Origin: Vreelandella glaciei
GTDB taxonomy: Bacteria; Pseudomonadota; Gammaproteobacteria; Pseudomonadales; Halomonadaceae
Reading direction: 5' to 3'
NCBI RefSeq assembly: GCF_013415125.1
Contig: NZ_JACCDE010000008.1
Span: 1 to 64,000, forward strand
DNA length: 64,000 nucleotides
The notes under the pieces are model-generated. The model saw only the letters and a program-made list of their open reading frames with translations, was not told the origin of the DNA and did no database searches. The translations under genes were made by a program, and so were the position numbers. Positions 25,472 through 35,476 of this stretch are shown piece by piece (the first letter of the stretch is position 1; each line of letters opens with the position of its first letter).

Positions 25472-26662
25472 CTAGCGTTCGACCAGCGCAACGCGAGCGT
25501 TGAACCAGTTCATGAACATGGACACCAGCAAGCTGATGATTAGATAAACCGCCATGGTCATGGCTATCACTTCGATGGCTTGACCGGTCTGGTTGAGCGT
25601 GGTGCCAGCAAAAACCGACACCAGGTCGGGGTAGCCAATGGCGGTGGCCAGAGAAGAGTTTTTAATCAGGTTGAGGTATTGGCTGGTAAGTGGCGGAATA
25701 ATGACGCGTAAGGCTTGAGGAATCACCACTAGGCGCAGAACGAGCTTGCGCGGCAAGCTAAGTGCTTGGGCCGCTTCGGTTTGGCCATGGGGAATCGCTT
25801 GAATGCCCGAGCGCACAATCTCCGCAATAAACGATGCGGTATAAATGGAAAGCGCTAGCCATAGCGCCAGAAACTCCGGAATGATGGTTATCCCGCCACC
25901 GAAATTAAAGCCACGCAGTACCGGCATTTCCCAGGTCACCGGAACGCCGGTGGCCACCAGTATTAGCAGTGGCAGGCCAAAAATAATCACCAGAGACATC
26001 CAGAAAACCGGCAAGCGTTTGCCGGTGGCTTCATGGCGGCGCTTATTCCAAATGACCAGAACGATGCTGGCAATGATCGCCACTACGAAAGTAGCGGGGA
26101 TGAGCCCAAAGCCTGATTCAAACAGTGGTTGGGGCAAATAGAGCCCGCGTACATTGAGGAAAATGGCTTCGCCAAACGCCATGCTCTCTCTGGCACTGGG
26201 TAACGTCCGCAGTACCGCGAAATACCAGAAGAAAATTTGCAGCAGCAGCGGGATATTACGAAATGTCTCGATATAGGCGTTGGCTAACTTGGCGATCAGC
26301 CAATTGGGCGATAGCCGCGCGATACCGACAATAAAACCAATAATCGAGGCAGCCAACACCCCCAATCCACCGACGAGCAGTGTATTGAGCAAGCCAATCA
26401 CAAAGGTGCGGCCGTAGGTACTTTGGGAGGAGTACTCGATTAAGGTTTGACCAATACCAAAGCCGGCTGTATTGCCCAGGAAGCCGAAGCCGGTGGTGAT
26501 ACCGCGGGCATTCAGGTTGGCTTGGGTATTGCCGATAATATAGATCAGGAAAGCCGCCACAACGGCGACCAAAATGAGCTGAAAAATAAGTGCGCGCTTA
26601 GCGCGGTCTCGCCAAAACGGCGGCTTGTGGCCGGCGGGGCGAATGTTGGGTCTTACAGACAT
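25472..26662 (-). CDS. aapQ: General L-amino-acid ABC transporter permease AapQ
   Basis: About 396 residues from the ATG at 26662 (GGAG upstream); a TTG start at 26692 is less likely. The permease signature is ASFIAEIVRSGIQAIPHGQTEAAQALSLPRKLVLRLVVIPQALR, and NIPLLLQIFFWYFAVLRTLPSARES is the usual AapQ segment. About eight hydrophobic helices are visible. It lies between aapJ and aapM in the standard order. Confidence 0.93.
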   Translation of the reverse strand: MSVRPNIRPAGHKPPFWRDRAKRALIFQLILVAVVAAFLIYIIGNTQANLNARGITTGFGFLGNTAGFGIGQTLIEYSSQSTYGRTFVIGLLNTLLVGGLGVLAASIIGFIVGIARLSPNWLIAKLANAYIETFRNIPLLLQIFFWYFAVLRTLPSARESMAFGEAIFLNVRGLYLPQPLFESGFGLIPATFVVAIIASIVLVIWNKRRHEATGKRLPVFWMSLVIIFGLPLLILVATGVPVTWEMPVLRGFNFGGGITIIPEFLALWLALSIYTASFIAEIVRSGIQAIPHGQTEAAQALSLPRKLVLRLVVIPQALRVIIPPLTSQYLNLIKNSSLATAIGYPDLVSVFAGTTLNQTGQAIEVIAMTMAVYLIISLLVSMFMNWFNARVALVER

Positions 26663-26750
26663 GGATGGCGTCTCCGCTGCACGGAAGGTCAATCAGATGG
26701 CCCGCCAGGCCCTTGAAACAAGAGCGGCGGGCCGGGGTCAAGCGAGACGC

Positions 26751-27776
26751 TTAGCGAATCGGGGGAGCGTACTGGAAGCCACCGTCGTTCCACAGGGCGT
26801 TAACACCGCGCTCGATTTCAAGCGGCGAATCCATACCCACGTTACGTTCAAAACTTTCAGCGTAGTTGCCGACTTGGCTAATGATGTTGTAAGCCCAGTC
26901 AGCTTCTAGGTTCATGCCTTCGCCGTAGTTGCCGTCTTGGCCCAGCAGGCGAGCAACATCAGGATTGTTAGAGTCACGCATCTCTTCAGCGTTTTCGCTG
27001 GTAACGCCGTACTCTTCAGCATTGATCATGGCAAACAGCGACCATTTCACGATGTTGAACCAAAGGTCGTCGCCCTGACGAACCACAGGCCCCAGCGGCT
27101 CTTTGGAGATAACGTCAGACAGAATCATCGACGCTTCAGGATCATCAAGCTGGATACGTAGTGCCGCTAGCTGAGAGGTGTCAGACGTTAGAACGTCGCA
27201 GCGGCCAGCTTGATAGCCACCCACAGTTTGCTCAGAAGTATCAAAAACGATCGGGTTGAATTCCATGTCGTTAGCACGGAAGTAGTCGGCTAAGTTCAGC
27301 TCGGTCGTGGTGCCCGATTGAATACAGATAGAAGCACCGTCGAGCTCATCGGCACCGGTAATGCCCAGGTCGCGTGAAACCATGAAGCCTTGGCCGTCGT
27401 AAAAGTTAACGCCAGTGAAGTTAAGGCCCAGCGTGGTGTCACGGGTAGTGGTCCAGGTGGTATTACGTGAAAGTAAGTCAACCTCACCAGACTGCAGTGC
27501 GGTGAAGCGCTCAACGGCGTTTAGAGAAATATAGTTAACCGCATCCGCATCGCCGAGTACCGCTGCCGCGACTGCACGGCAAACATCAACGTCCAGACCC
27601 TGCCAATTACCATCGTCGTCTGGCGCTGAGAAGCCCGGCAAACCATCGCTCACACCACACTGAACGGCGCCACGCTCAATGGTATCTTCTAAGGTATCGG
27701 CTTGAGCAGTCGCCATTCCCGCTAGGCTTAATGAGCCTGCGGACGCCAGAAGCGCTAGGTGTTTTTTATTGAACAT
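26751..27776 (-). CDS. aapJ: General L-amino-acid ABC transporter binding protein AapJ
   Basis: A 341-residue periplasmic binding protein; the signal peptide ends at AGMATAQA before DTLEDTIERGAVQCGVSDGLPGF. Typical AapJ strings are GNWQGLDVDVCRAVAAAVLGD, RFTALQSGEVDLLSRNTTWTTTRD and FYDGQGFMVSRDLGITGADELDGASICIQSGTTTELN. It binds a broad range of L-amino acids. GAGGGA precedes the ATG. A sigma-54 promoter lies about 85 bases upstream, so the operon is likely switched on under nitrogen limitation. Confidence 0.94.
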   Translation of the reverse strand: MFNKKHLALLASAGSLSLAGMATAQADTLEDTIERGAVQCGVSDGLPGFSAPDDDGNWQGLDVDVCRAVAAAVLGDADAVNYISLNAVERFTALQSGEVDLLSRNTTWTTTRDTTLGLNFTGVNFYDGQGFMVSRDLGITGADELDGASICIQSGTTTELNLADYFRANDMEFNPIVFDTSEQTVGGYQAGRCDVLTSDTSQLAALRIQLDDPEASMILSDVISKEPLGPVVRQGDDLWFNIVKWSLFAMINAEEYGVTSENAEEMRDSNNPDVARLLGQDGNYGEGMNLEADWAYNIISQVGNYAESFERNVGMDSPLEIERGVNALWNDGGFQYAPPIR

Positions 27777-27860
27777 TTAGTTTCCCTCGAAGTTCTTGAA
27801 ATTGGTTATTGAAATCTGTCATTGAAATAGCCATGCATGCTGTAGCATGTAACTAAACCT

Positions 27861-27876
27861 AGCAAGGAAGATGCCA
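27861..27876 (-). promoter_or_regulatory. Sigma-54 promoter of aapJQMP
   Basis: On the minus strand TGGCATCTTCCTTGCT matches the -24/-12 consensus (TGGCA, then TTGCT) with exact spacing. Transcription would start near 27850, leaving a leader of about 75 bases before aapJ. Confidence 0.7.
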
Positions 27877-27971
27877 ACAAGGGTACAGGCGCACATTCAG
27901 CGCTTTTCAACGCTACTCAACGAATTCGAGACGAACGTCTAGGTGCAAAAATGTTACCACCCACCTTGCTT

Positions 27972-27988
27972 TGCACTTTTATAGGGCA
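27972..27988. promoter_or_regulatory. NtrC-site candidate upstream of aapJ
   Basis: TGCACTTTTATAGGGCA matches the outer parts of both halves of the NtrC dyad (TGCAC...GG-GCA), about 100 bases upstream of the sigma-54 promoter. A lone half-site GGTGCA is at 27942-27947. Confidence 0.5.
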
Positions 27989-28030
27989 AGCTGGGGTGGG
28001 CGGTGGCAGAAAGGCAGCAGTGAAGGGTGT

Positions 28031-28897
28031 TTATTCAGCCGTGAATGCCTTGCGCATAAACGGCGGCAGGGCGAGCGCACCGCGATGGGCATCAACGCTA
28101 TAGTACTCAAGCGGCAGTTCGTGGCTGGCGGCTGCCTGTTCACGGAACGTATTCACATCAGTGGCTTTACCCGCCAATGTGACGCTCCACCAGCCTGAGG
28201 GGTAAACCGGCTGTGGGAAGGGCAGGGTCGCGACGCTGTCGAAACCCGCTTTCAGCATATCGTGGCGTAACTCACGAATGATCGAACCCGTGTGGTAAAG
28301 CGGTGACTCGCTCTGCTGCACCATCACGCCGCCGCTTTTCAAAATGCGGTGGCAGCGCTTGAGAAAATCGGTTTTAAACAACCCTTCAGCGGGGCCGACG
28401 GGGTCGGTAGAGTCGATAATCAGCACATCGATGCTCTCATCCGGTGCATCGTCCACCCACTTGACGCCATCGGCGAACAGTAGCTCGGCGCGCGGATCAT
28501 TATTTGATTCTACCAATGATGGAAAGAAGCGCTCAGAGGCTTTCGTCACTTCTTCATCGATATCAATCTGGGTAACTTTCTCAACGCCTGAGTGGCGCAG
28601 CACCTCTTTTAACGTGCCGCAGTCGCCACCACCGATAATCACCACCCGCTTAGGGTCTTGGTGGGTAAACAGGGCTGGATGCGCGATCATCTCGTGATAG
28701 AGGAAGTTATCGCGATCAGTCAGCATCACACAGCCGTCCAGCACCAGGAGGTTGCCGTAAGTCTCGGTAGCATAGACTTCCAGATGCTGGTACTGGCTCT
28801 GTACATCCAGCAGCTTTTCAGAAATTTTCAGCGAGAAGGCGCTGCCGTGGCTATCAAAGACTTCGGTAAACCACTGGTCGTCGCGTAAATCGCTCAT
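28031..28897 (-). CDS. speE: Spermidine synthase
   Basis: A 288-residue polyamine aminopropyltransferase. [41 protein letters not shown] is the N-terminal substrate region, [29 protein letters not shown] the decarboxylated-SAM binding site, and [16 protein letters not shown] holds the catalytic Asp. It converts putrescine to spermidine. The start overlaps the hemE stop by four bases (ATGA), so the two are translationally coupled. No speD is nearby, and an S-adenosylmethionine decarboxylase must be elsewhere. Confidence 0.95.
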   Translation of the reverse strand: MSDLRDDQWFTEVFDSHGSAFSLKISEKLLDVQSQYQHLEVYATETYGNLLVLDGCVMLTDRDNFLYHEMIAHPALFTHQDPKRVVIIGGGDCGTLKEVLRHSGVEKVTQIDIDEEVTKASERFFPSLVESNNDPRAELLFADGVKWVDDAPDESIDVLIIDSTDPVGPAEGLFKTDFLKRCHRILKSGGVMVQQSESPLYHTGSIIRELRHDMLKAGFDSVATLPFPQPVYPSGWWSVTLAGKATDVNTFREQAAASHELPLEYYSVDAHRGALALPPFMRKAFTAE

Positions 28898-30015
28898 GAA
28901 TTGGCTCCTGATTGCGCTGTCTTGGGTTGCGTCGGGATATCCCGGTGGTATTGCGGGCTGAGCTCGTGCAGTGCCTCCATAAAGGCGGTGACGTGATCCG
29001 GGTTGGTAAATTGGCTGATACCGTGCCCCAGGTTAAACACATGGCCAGGGCCGTGGCCGTAGCTTTCCAGCACGCGAGCCACTTCAGCGCGGATAGCCGA
29101 GGGGCGCGCAAATAGTACGTTAGGGTCCAGATTGCCCTGCAGGGCGACCTTATGGCCAACGCGGGCGCGGGCATCGGAAAGCTCGGTAGACCAGTCGATA
29201 CCCAGGGCATCGGCACCGGCGCAGGCGATATGCTCAAGCCACTGCCCGCCATTCTTGGTAAACAAAATCACCGGCACGCGACGGCCATCGTGTTCACGGA
29301 TCAGTCCGGAAACGATCTGCTCCATGTAGCGCAGCGAGAACTCCAGATACGCAGGGGTCGAAAGCGCGCCGCCCCAGGTATCAAAAATCTGCACCGCCTG
29401 GGCACCGGCGCGAATCTGTGCATTTAAGTAGTCGGTGACCGCATGCGCTAGCGTATCCAGCAGCTGGTGCATGGTATCTGGCGTATCGTAAAGCATGGTT
29501 TTCAGGTGACGGAAGTCCTTGCTGGAGCTGCCTTCGACCATATAAGTCGCCAGTGTCCAGGGGCTGCCGGAGAAACCAATCAGCGGCATACGGCCATTCA
29601 ACTCCCGGCGGATGGTCGACACCGCACGCATCACGTAATCCAAGTCTCGTTCGGCGTCGGGTACGCTGAGTGCGGCGACCTCTTCTGGGGTGCGCACGGT
29701 TTTGCGGAATTTAGGGCCTTCGCCGGTTTCAAAATAGAGACCCAAGCCCATGGCATCAGGGATGGTCAAAATATCTGAAAACAGAATGGCGGCATCCAGC
29801 GGGTAGCGCTCTAGAGGCTGCAGGGTAACTTCGCAGGCTAGGTCATGGTTGCGGCACAAATCCATAAAGCTGCCTGCATCGGCCCGGCTGGCACGGTATT
29901 CCGGCAGGTAGCGGCCCGCTTGACGCATCATCCACACCGGGGTGCGGTCGACGGGCTGGCGCGCTAGTGCACGAAGGAATCGATCATTTTGTAAAGGTGT
30001 AGTGGTCATAGACAC
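28894..30015 (-). CDS. hemE: Uroporphyrinogen decarboxylase
   Basis: A 373-residue haem-biosynthesis enzyme, slightly longer than the usual ~355 because of a polar tail. The active-site strings [64 protein letters not shown] and the late [16 protein letters not shown] are all present. It removes four carboxyl groups from uroporphyrinogen III to give coproporphyrinogen III. It is followed directly by speE. Confidence 0.96.
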   Translation of the reverse strand: MSMTTTPLQNDRFLRALARQPVDRTPVWMMRQAGRYLPEYRASRADAGSFMDLCRNHDLACEVTLQPLERYPLDAAILFSDILTIPDAMGLGLYFETGEGPKFRKTVRTPEEVAALSVPDAERDLDYVMRAVSTIRRELNGRMPLIGFSGSPWTLATYMVEGSSSKDFRHLKTMLYDTPDTMHQLLDTLAHAVTDYLNAQIRAGAQAVQIFDTWGGALSTPAYLEFSLRYMEQIVSGLIREHDGRRVPVILFTKNGGQWLEHIACAGADALGIDWSTELSDARARVGHKVALQGNLDPNVLFARPSAIRAEVARVLESYGHGPGHVFNLGHGISQFTNPDHVTAFMEALHELSPQYHRDIPTQPKTAQSGANS

Positions 30016-30271
30016 TTGCTCTTAGGAAATTTGCCCGCATCGTATTCGAAACCGTATCGGGGATCATATGCGGGCAATTGTACTTGAAGATAAGCGCGAG
30101 GGCGGCGTACTCGGTGGCAAAAATCGTCGCATCCGGCCAATTTTTCTCCACTAATGAGCCGATTTTAGTCGCGTTGCCACCGTGAGGCGGGCGCCGCTTC
30201 CTGTTAGAATGCTTGCCCATTTTGCCAACACTGGTGTGGTTAACTGGTTTGGTCAATCAGCGAGGTAACCT

Positions 30272-30907
30272 GTGACCATTCGCTTTATTGCCGCTTCCCA
30301 ACTGCCCACGCCCTGGGCAACCTTTACGATGCATGGCTTCGAAGATGAGGCCACCGGCAAGGATCATATTGCCTTGACGTTGGGTGATGTGACCGGCGAC
30401 GCACCGGTGCTGGGGCGGGTACATTCTGAATGTTTGACCGGCGATGCGCTCTTTTCCATGCGCTGTGACTGTGGTTTTCAGTTGCAGGAAGCGCTTAAGC
30501 GCATTGCTGAAGAGGGCCGCGGCGTGCTGTTTTACCTGCGCCAAGAGGGGCGTGGTATTGGGTTGCTAAACAAGATTCGCGCTTATAATCTTCAGGATCA
30601 AGGTGCAGATACCGTCGAAGCCAACGAGCAGCTCGGCTTTGGTGCTGATATGCGCCGCTATGATCTATGCGTACCGATGCTCAACCACTTGGGGATCACC
30701 TCGCTAAGGTTGATGACCAATAATCCGCGCAAAGTGGATGCCCTCACCCGCGACGGTGTGAACGTGGTGGAGCGCTTACCGATCACCACCGGCCTGAACC
30801 CGCATAACGAGCAGTACCTTGCCACCAAAGCGGGCAAACTTGGTCATATGATGGCGCTGGATGACTTCACTCACGCCAGCGATGTGGATATTGAGCGTAA
30901 AGGGTGA
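30272..30907 (+). CDS. ribA: GTP cyclohydrolase II
   Basis: A 211-residue enzyme starting with GTG (GAGGTAACC just upstream). The three zinc-binding cysteines are Cys54, Cys65 and Cys67 ([18 protein letters not shown]), matching E. coli RibA positions. [26 protein letters not shown] and [12 protein letters not shown] are the catalytic and GTP-binding segments. It opens the riboflavin pathway by converting GTP to a diaminopyrimidine, formate and pyrophosphate. It is divergent from hemE. A short copy of its 3' end occurs at 44340-44381. Confidence 0.96.
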   Translation: MTIRFIAASQLPTPWATFTMHGFEDEATGKDHIALTLGDVTGDAPVLGRVHSECLTGDALFSMRCDCGFQLQEALKRIAEEGRGVLFYLRQEGRGIGLLNKIRAYNLQDQGADTVEANEQLGFGADMRRYDLCVPMLNHLGITSLRLMTNNPRKVDALTRDGVNVVERLPITTGLNPHNEQYLATKAGKLGHMMALDDFTHASDVDIERKG

Positions 30908-30922
30908 TTTTGACTGGGCTAA

Positions 30923-31831
30923 TTAGGTGTTAGTTAAACATTGGAATGCCATCGCGGCTGCCGATGTACGATTTTCAACACCGAGCTTTCGAAAGACTTG
31001 TTCTAAGTGCTTGTTAACAGTGCGAGGACTCAGTTCGAGTATTTGTCCTATTTCACGGTTGGTTTTGCCCTGTGCAATCCACAACAGTACTTGTGATTCT
31101 CGGTTAGTTAGCCGGAGCTGGCTTTGTAAAAGCAGGCTTTCGCTATCTCCATCCTGATGTAGCAAACGGAATAAGTGTTCATTTGAACTAGATTCACCTA
31201 GGTATCTGAGTCTTAATGCGTTATTCGGCAAGGGTAACGCTAATTGATCACCGGTTTGAGGGAGCCGGGTTAGCCAACGTTGAATGTATTCGGCAAGCTC
31301 CTTACGTGGGTTAATCAAGTTCTCTTCAGTAATGTTGATCCACTCTTCGGCCTGAGGTGTACCCCAAAGCCATCTTCCTTGCGTGTCTGTTGAGAAAGAA
31401 ACTTGACCAAGTTTATCAAGTGCAGTGTGAGCACTGTGGGCTAGGCGCGCATTATTGAGGTGAACACGAATACGCGCCACCAGTTCCTTTGGTCGGATGG
31501 GCTTCGTCATATAGTCTACGCCCCCCGCATCAAGTCCTCGCACTACATCTTCGGTATCAGATAATCCCGTCATAAATATGACCGGCACTCCAGCTAAATC
31601 TGAATGTAGCTTAAGAAATCTGCAAGTCTCGAATCCGTCCATGCTGGGCATCAAAGCATCCATTAAAATTAAGTCTGGCGTCATTTTCTCTGCAATTGAG
31701 ATTGCTTGAGCTCCGCTCATAGCCACCAATGCTGTTAGTCCAGCCTGCTCTAAGGCATGGTGGATCATTCCCAGGGAGTCAGCCGAATCATCAACGACGA
31801 GTATTAGATCCTTACGCTGAATCGAGGTCAT
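30923..31831 (-). CDS. Response regulator with LuxR-type output, partner of the large sensor kinase
   Basis: A 302-residue regulator. Receiver domain at residues 8-125 with phospho-acceptor Asp58 (DLILMDALMPSMDG) and the Lys of TKPIRP; a middle linker without recognised domain (130-235); and a LuxR/NarL HTH at about 240-295 (LTNRESQVLLWIAQGKTNREIGQILELSPRTVNKHLEQVFRKLGV). It overlaps the kinase stop by four bases (ATGA), so the pair is coupled. It is the likely activator of the divergent urt-ami-fmd operon. Confidence 0.9.
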   Translation of the reverse strand: MTSIQRKDLILVVDDSADSLGMIHHALEQAGLTALVAMSGAQAISIAEKMTPDLILMDALMPSMDGFETCRFLKLHSDLAGVPVIFMTGLSDTEDVVRGLDAGGVDYMTKPIRPKELVARIRVHLNNARLAHSAHTALDKLGQVSFSTDTQGRWLWGTPQAEEWINITEENLINPRKELAEYIQRWLTRLPQTGDQLALPLPNNALRLRYLGESSSNEHLFRLLHQDGDSESLLLQSQLRLTNRESQVLLWIAQGKTNREIGQILELSPRTVNKHLEQVFRKLGVENRTSAAAMAFQCLTNT

Positions 31832-34800
31832 GGTAATTTCTCCAACAAATGCATCACTTGGTGGAAGTCGAAACGGTCCAGCGCACTTTCCAGAGCTGTC
31901 ATCGATGAAGTGCTGATCCGTCCATGATTCTGGGCGTCCTTCAGACTGTTACGTAGGCCACTTATATGGCCTATCTCTACTAGAGACACCAGTTCTTCTC
32001 GCAACACCGCGTCGATATGCACTGGGGGTGTCAAATGAGTCTGAGCAGAACTAGGTGAAGAGGGAGAGTGGTGATGCCATTTCAGTTGTAACTGCCTTGC
32101 CAGGGTGTCAAGGAGTGCTCCTTGCTTGAAGGGTTTAATCAAATAGTCGTTATGTAGTCCCTCAGATAGTGACTCAACTTGGCTTTCACGTGCGTTGGCT
32201 GAGAGCATAACAATAGGCCCATGGAACCCATGCTGGCGAAGTTGGCGAACTGTTTGCCATCCGTCTATATGCGGCATGGCGATGTCCATCAATATCAGGT
32301 CAGGATGGGCGCGACTGATTAACGCCAAACTGGTCATACCATCGGGTGCTTCCAGTACGGTAAAGCCTAGTGGGGTAAGCATGTCGCTGATTAGGCCTCG
32401 ATGGGAGGGGTCATCATCGACCACCAATAGCGTTCGGCGCTCACCTTTATACCCTTGGACCATATGATGTGATGACCGCACAAGCTCCAGGGGCTGGATA
32501 CTGGATAGCATCACCGAAAGCCGGAACTCACTGCCGTTTCCGGGCGTGCTAGCTACTTGCAAATCCCCGCCCATGATATCGGTTAATAATTGAGTAATCG
32601 TTAGGCCCAGTCCGGTGCCGTTGGCGATGGGAACGCCGGGTTTGCGCACCCGCTCAAAGGGTTTGAAAATACGCTGAATATCTTCCTCTTCAATACCCAC
32701 ACCGGTATCGCGAATAGTGAATTCCGCCACTTGATTACGGTAGCGGAAGTTCAGCGATACCTTGCCATGGTTAGTGAATTTGATGGCATTGGAGAGCAAG
32801 TTAATCAGTATTTGACGTAGGCGTTTTTCGTCGGTAATAACCCACTCTGGGATGCGTCCCTGGCTTGTAAAAGTGAAATCGATGCCTTTTTCCTGAGCCT
32901 GAAGACGAAACATGGCGACAAGTTCATCAATCAACTCGCTGACTCGTACCTGGTTTCGATACAGCTCCAGGCGACCTGCTTCAATCTTGGAAATTTCCAA
33001 CAGTCCTTCGATTAAATCAGAAAGGTGTTCGGTGCTGCGGCGTATGATGGCGACCGCCTTGCGGCGCTCAGGTGGAATGGTGGCATCGTGCTCAAGGAGC
33101 TGAGCATAGCCGAAAGCAGCATTAAGCGGTGAGCGTAGTTCGTGGCTGAGGCTCGTCAGGTAGCGGCTCTTAGCTTGGTTGGCCGCTTCAGCAAGTTCTT
33201 TGGCTTTTTGTAGTTCTCGGTCGGTTTCCTCATGTGCGTCGATCTCCTCAAGCAACATGCGAGTTTGGCGATGGGACTCTTCATGTGCCACCACCCGACT
33301 CTCGTTGGCCAGCACAAAGAGCCAAGCCACCACGCCGCTAACAATAACGAGAATGGCGAATATTTTAGCAAGGGTCGTAGCCATCAACTCTTTAACAGGA
33401 GGAGGGAGATCGGGAAGCTGGTAGAAAACCAGTGTTAAGAATCCGGCAATCACGAGAGTGACTAGCAACAATAGGCTAGCAAAATGGCCCATGCGGGAGT
33501 TGAAATACTTCAGCATGCGGACAGGAAGCAGTACGCTCAGCCAGTCCATCAACTGCTCTTGAAAAGTGGCGTGGTGCTTGCAAGCATCGTTGCAGCGTGC
33601 GTCCAGTGAGCAGCAGAGAGAGCAAATGGGCGCGTTATAAGCTGGGCAGAAAGCCATATCTTCACTATCAAAATGATGCTCACAGATAATACAGGCTTGG
33701 TTTTTTACGACCGATTTGGGCTCCGGTGCGCGGGCGATGTAATAACGCCCGTTGGTAAGCCACGCGATAGCGGGCGCACTCACGAAAGCAGTTAGTAACG
33801 CCAGAAATGAAGCCAGTGCGGCGGCGGTCTCTCCCCATAGCCCAGCTCGGGCGGCTAATGCAACAGCCGTCGCCAATAGCATGGCACCAAAGCCAACAGG
33901 ATTGATGTCGTATAGGTAGGCTCGTTTGAACTCGATATGGCGTGGGCTGAGTCCTAACGGTTTGTTGATCACCAAATCTGCCACCAGAGCTCCGATCCAA
34001 GCCATGGCAACCATAGCGTAGTTGGCCAAGATGACTTCAAAAGCGCGATAAATGCCGATCTCCATGAGTACTAGAGCGATCATGACATTAAATAGCAGCC
34101 ACACTACGCGGCCTGGGTGACTATGGGTGAGTCGGGAAAAAAAATTCGACCAAGCAATGGAACCAGCATAGGCGTTAGTGACATTGATTTTGAGCTGAGA
34201 CAGCACAACGAAAATGCCAGCCAGTGCCATCAACATAGCAGGATGGGTGGTGACATGACTAAAGCCCACCAAATACATATGCATGGGTTCCTGAGCAAGC
34301 TCTGCGGCTAAACCGTGGTGAAGGGCAAGTACCGCAAGGAACGAACCTGCCAATGCTTTAATGGCACCAATAATGATCCAGCCAGGGCCTCCAGCAAGCA
34401 TAGCTGCCCACCAACGCAATCGTTTGCCCGGCTCAGCTTCGGGAAGAAATCGTAGGTAGTCGACTTGCTCGCCTATTTGAGCGACGAGGGAAAACATGAC
34501 GGTTGCGGCTGCACCAAACAACAGCAAATCGAATCCTTGAGTGCCTATCATATGGTTGTCAAATTCGACCCAGCGTTCGAGAGAGGCGGGATCCTGCAAT
34601 AAAATAAAAATAAAGGGTAAAAGCTGAAGGAAGACCCACAGAGGCTGAGTCCACACTTGGAAACGACTAATGTAGGTAAAACCGTGAGTCACTATGGGTA
34701 TTACCACAAGAGAACTAATGATGTACCCAAAGGTAAGAGGAACGTTAAACAACACTTCCAAAGCCATCGCCATAATAGCGGCTTCTAAAGCAAAAAAAAT

Positions 34801-35184
34801 AAAAGTGAATGTGGCGTAGATAAGGGATGTCAACGTCGAGCCCAGATATCCAAACCCCGCGCCGCGAGTCAGGAGGTCGATATCCACTCCGTAGCGCGCT
34901 GCATAATAGCTGATAGGGATGCCGAGCAGGAAGATAACAAGCGTGACCACGGCGATGGCGGCAATAGCATTAGTAATGCCGTAGTTGAGAGTAATGACGC
35001 CCCCAATCGCTTCCAGTGCCAAAAATGAAATTGTTCCTAAAGCCGTCAAGGCAACACGTTTGGCACTCCAGCGCCGTGCGGATTTGGCTGTAAAGCGTAG
35101 CGCAAAATCTTCTAATGTTTGATTAGCTACCCATTTGTTGTAGTTGCGTCTAACCGGAAATATTCGTTGTTTTGTGCTTGTCAT
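31828..35184 (-). CDS. NCS1-transporter-domain hybrid sensor histidine kinase
   Basis: About 1118 residues from the ATG at 35184 (AAGG eight bases upstream; a TTG at 35247 is unlikely). Residues about 30-485 form a purine/cytosine-permease (NCS1) type transporter with 10-12 helices. A Cys-rich cluster follows (about 498-540, with CIIC, CPAYNAPICSLCC and CNDAC), probably metal binding. Two more membrane helices (about 570-630) and a coiled coil lead to the HisKA domain (His681 in SHELRSPLN), HATPase (about 780-890, with DTGVGI and GTGLGLTI), a receiver (phospho-Asp967 in LILMDIAMP) and a short helical tail. It presumably senses an amide, urea or related solute during transport-like binding. 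Related kinases occur beside urea/amide gene clusters in pseudomonads. Confidence 0.88.
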   Translation of the reverse strand: MTSTKQRIFPVRRNYNKWVANQTLEDFALRFTAKSARRWSAKRVALTALGTISFLALEAIGGVITLNYGITNAIAAIAVVTLVIFLLGIPISYYAARYGVDIDLLTRGAGFGYLGSTLTSLIYATFTFIFFALEAAIMAMALEVLFNVPLTFGYIISSLVVIPIVTHGFTYISRFQVWTQPLWVFLQLLPFIFILLQDPASLERWVEFDNHMIGTQGFDLLLFGAAATVMFSLVAQIGEQVDYLRFLPEAEPGKRLRWWAAMLAGGPGWIIIGAIKALAGSFLAVLALHHGLAAELAQEPMHMYLVGFSHVTTHPAMLMALAGIFVVLSQLKINVTNAYAGSIAWSNFFSRLTHSHPGRVVWLLFNVMIALVLMEIGIYRAFEVILANYAMVAMAWIGALVADLVINKPLGLSPRHIEFKRAYLYDINPVGFGAMLLATAVALAARAGLWGETAAALASFLALLTAFVSAPAIAWLTNGRYYIARAPEPKSVVKNQACIICEHHFDSEDMAFCPAYNAPICSLCCSLDARCNDACKHHATFQEQLMDWLSVLLPVRMLKYFNSRMGHFASLLLLVTLVIAGFLTLVFYQLPDLPPPVKELMATTLAKIFAILVIVSGVVAWLFVLANESRVVAHEESHRQTRMLLEEIDAHEETDRELQKAKELAEAANQAKSRYLTSLSHELRSPLNAAFGYAQLLEHDATIPPERRKAVAIIRRSTEHLSDLIEGLLEISKIEAGRLELYRNQVRVSELIDELVAMFRLQAQEKGIDFTFTSQGRIPEWVITDEKRLRQILINLLSNAIKFTNHGKVSLNFRYRNQVAEFTIRDTGVGIEEEDIQRIFKPFERVRKPGVPIANGTGLGLTITQLLTDIMGGDLQVASTPGNGSEFRLSVMLSSIQPLELVRSSHHMVQGYKGERRTLLVVDDDPSHRGLISDMLTPLGFTVLEAPDGMTSLALISRAHPDLILMDIAMPHIDGWQTVRQLRQHGFHGPIVMLSANARESQVESLSEGLHNDYLIKPFKQGALLDTLARQLQLKWHHHSPSSPSSAQTHLTPPVHIDAVLREELVSLVEIGHISGLRNSLKDAQNHGRISTSSMTALESALDRFDFHQVMHLLEKLP

Positions 35185-35420
35185 AGCGGGCCTTGTATCG
35201 GCCAATAGATATCGGCCAGCAGGGTTGGATGACCTCTTAATGCTCAATGCTGAGAAGAATTATGCAACGTCCATGCCCGAGGCGTATTAGTGAGACTAAA
35301 CGGTAGGTAAGTGAGTAGGTATGGGGTAAATGACGTAGTGGTCTGGTGCATTCCCCGCATGGTTGTCTTACTTAGGTCTCTCCATACTCAATAGCGAGGG
35401 ATCAGCAAGATTCCGCGGTT

Positions 35421-35465
35421 TTCCGCTGACTTGTGTTCCGCTGACTTAGTTTTCGCTGACTTGGG
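35421..35465. repeat. Three 15-bp direct repeats upstream of urtA
   Basis: TTCCGCTGACTT recurs at 35421, 35436 and (as TTTCGCTGACTT) 35451, at a strict 15-base period, ending 12 bases before the urtA start. Such regular spacing suggests binding sites for a regulator, or a leader element. The rest of the 35185-35476 gap holds no gene; a GGTGCA NtrC half-site is at about 35343. Confidence 0.7.
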
Positions 35466-35476
35466 GACTCACCATC

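Noticed and set aside
27957..28012. Inverted repeat downstream of speE as its terminator
   Set aside because: The arms are imperfect and overlap the NtrC-like site; too weak to call.
29984..30256. 90-codon open frame upstream of hemE
   Set aside because: It overlaps the hemE start, has low-complexity content and no family resemblance; the gap between hemE and ribA is better read as two divergent promoter regions.
35185..35247. TTG-initiated extension of the large sensor kinase
   Set aside because: The ATG at 35184 has a ribosome-binding site and the added 21 residues match nothing.
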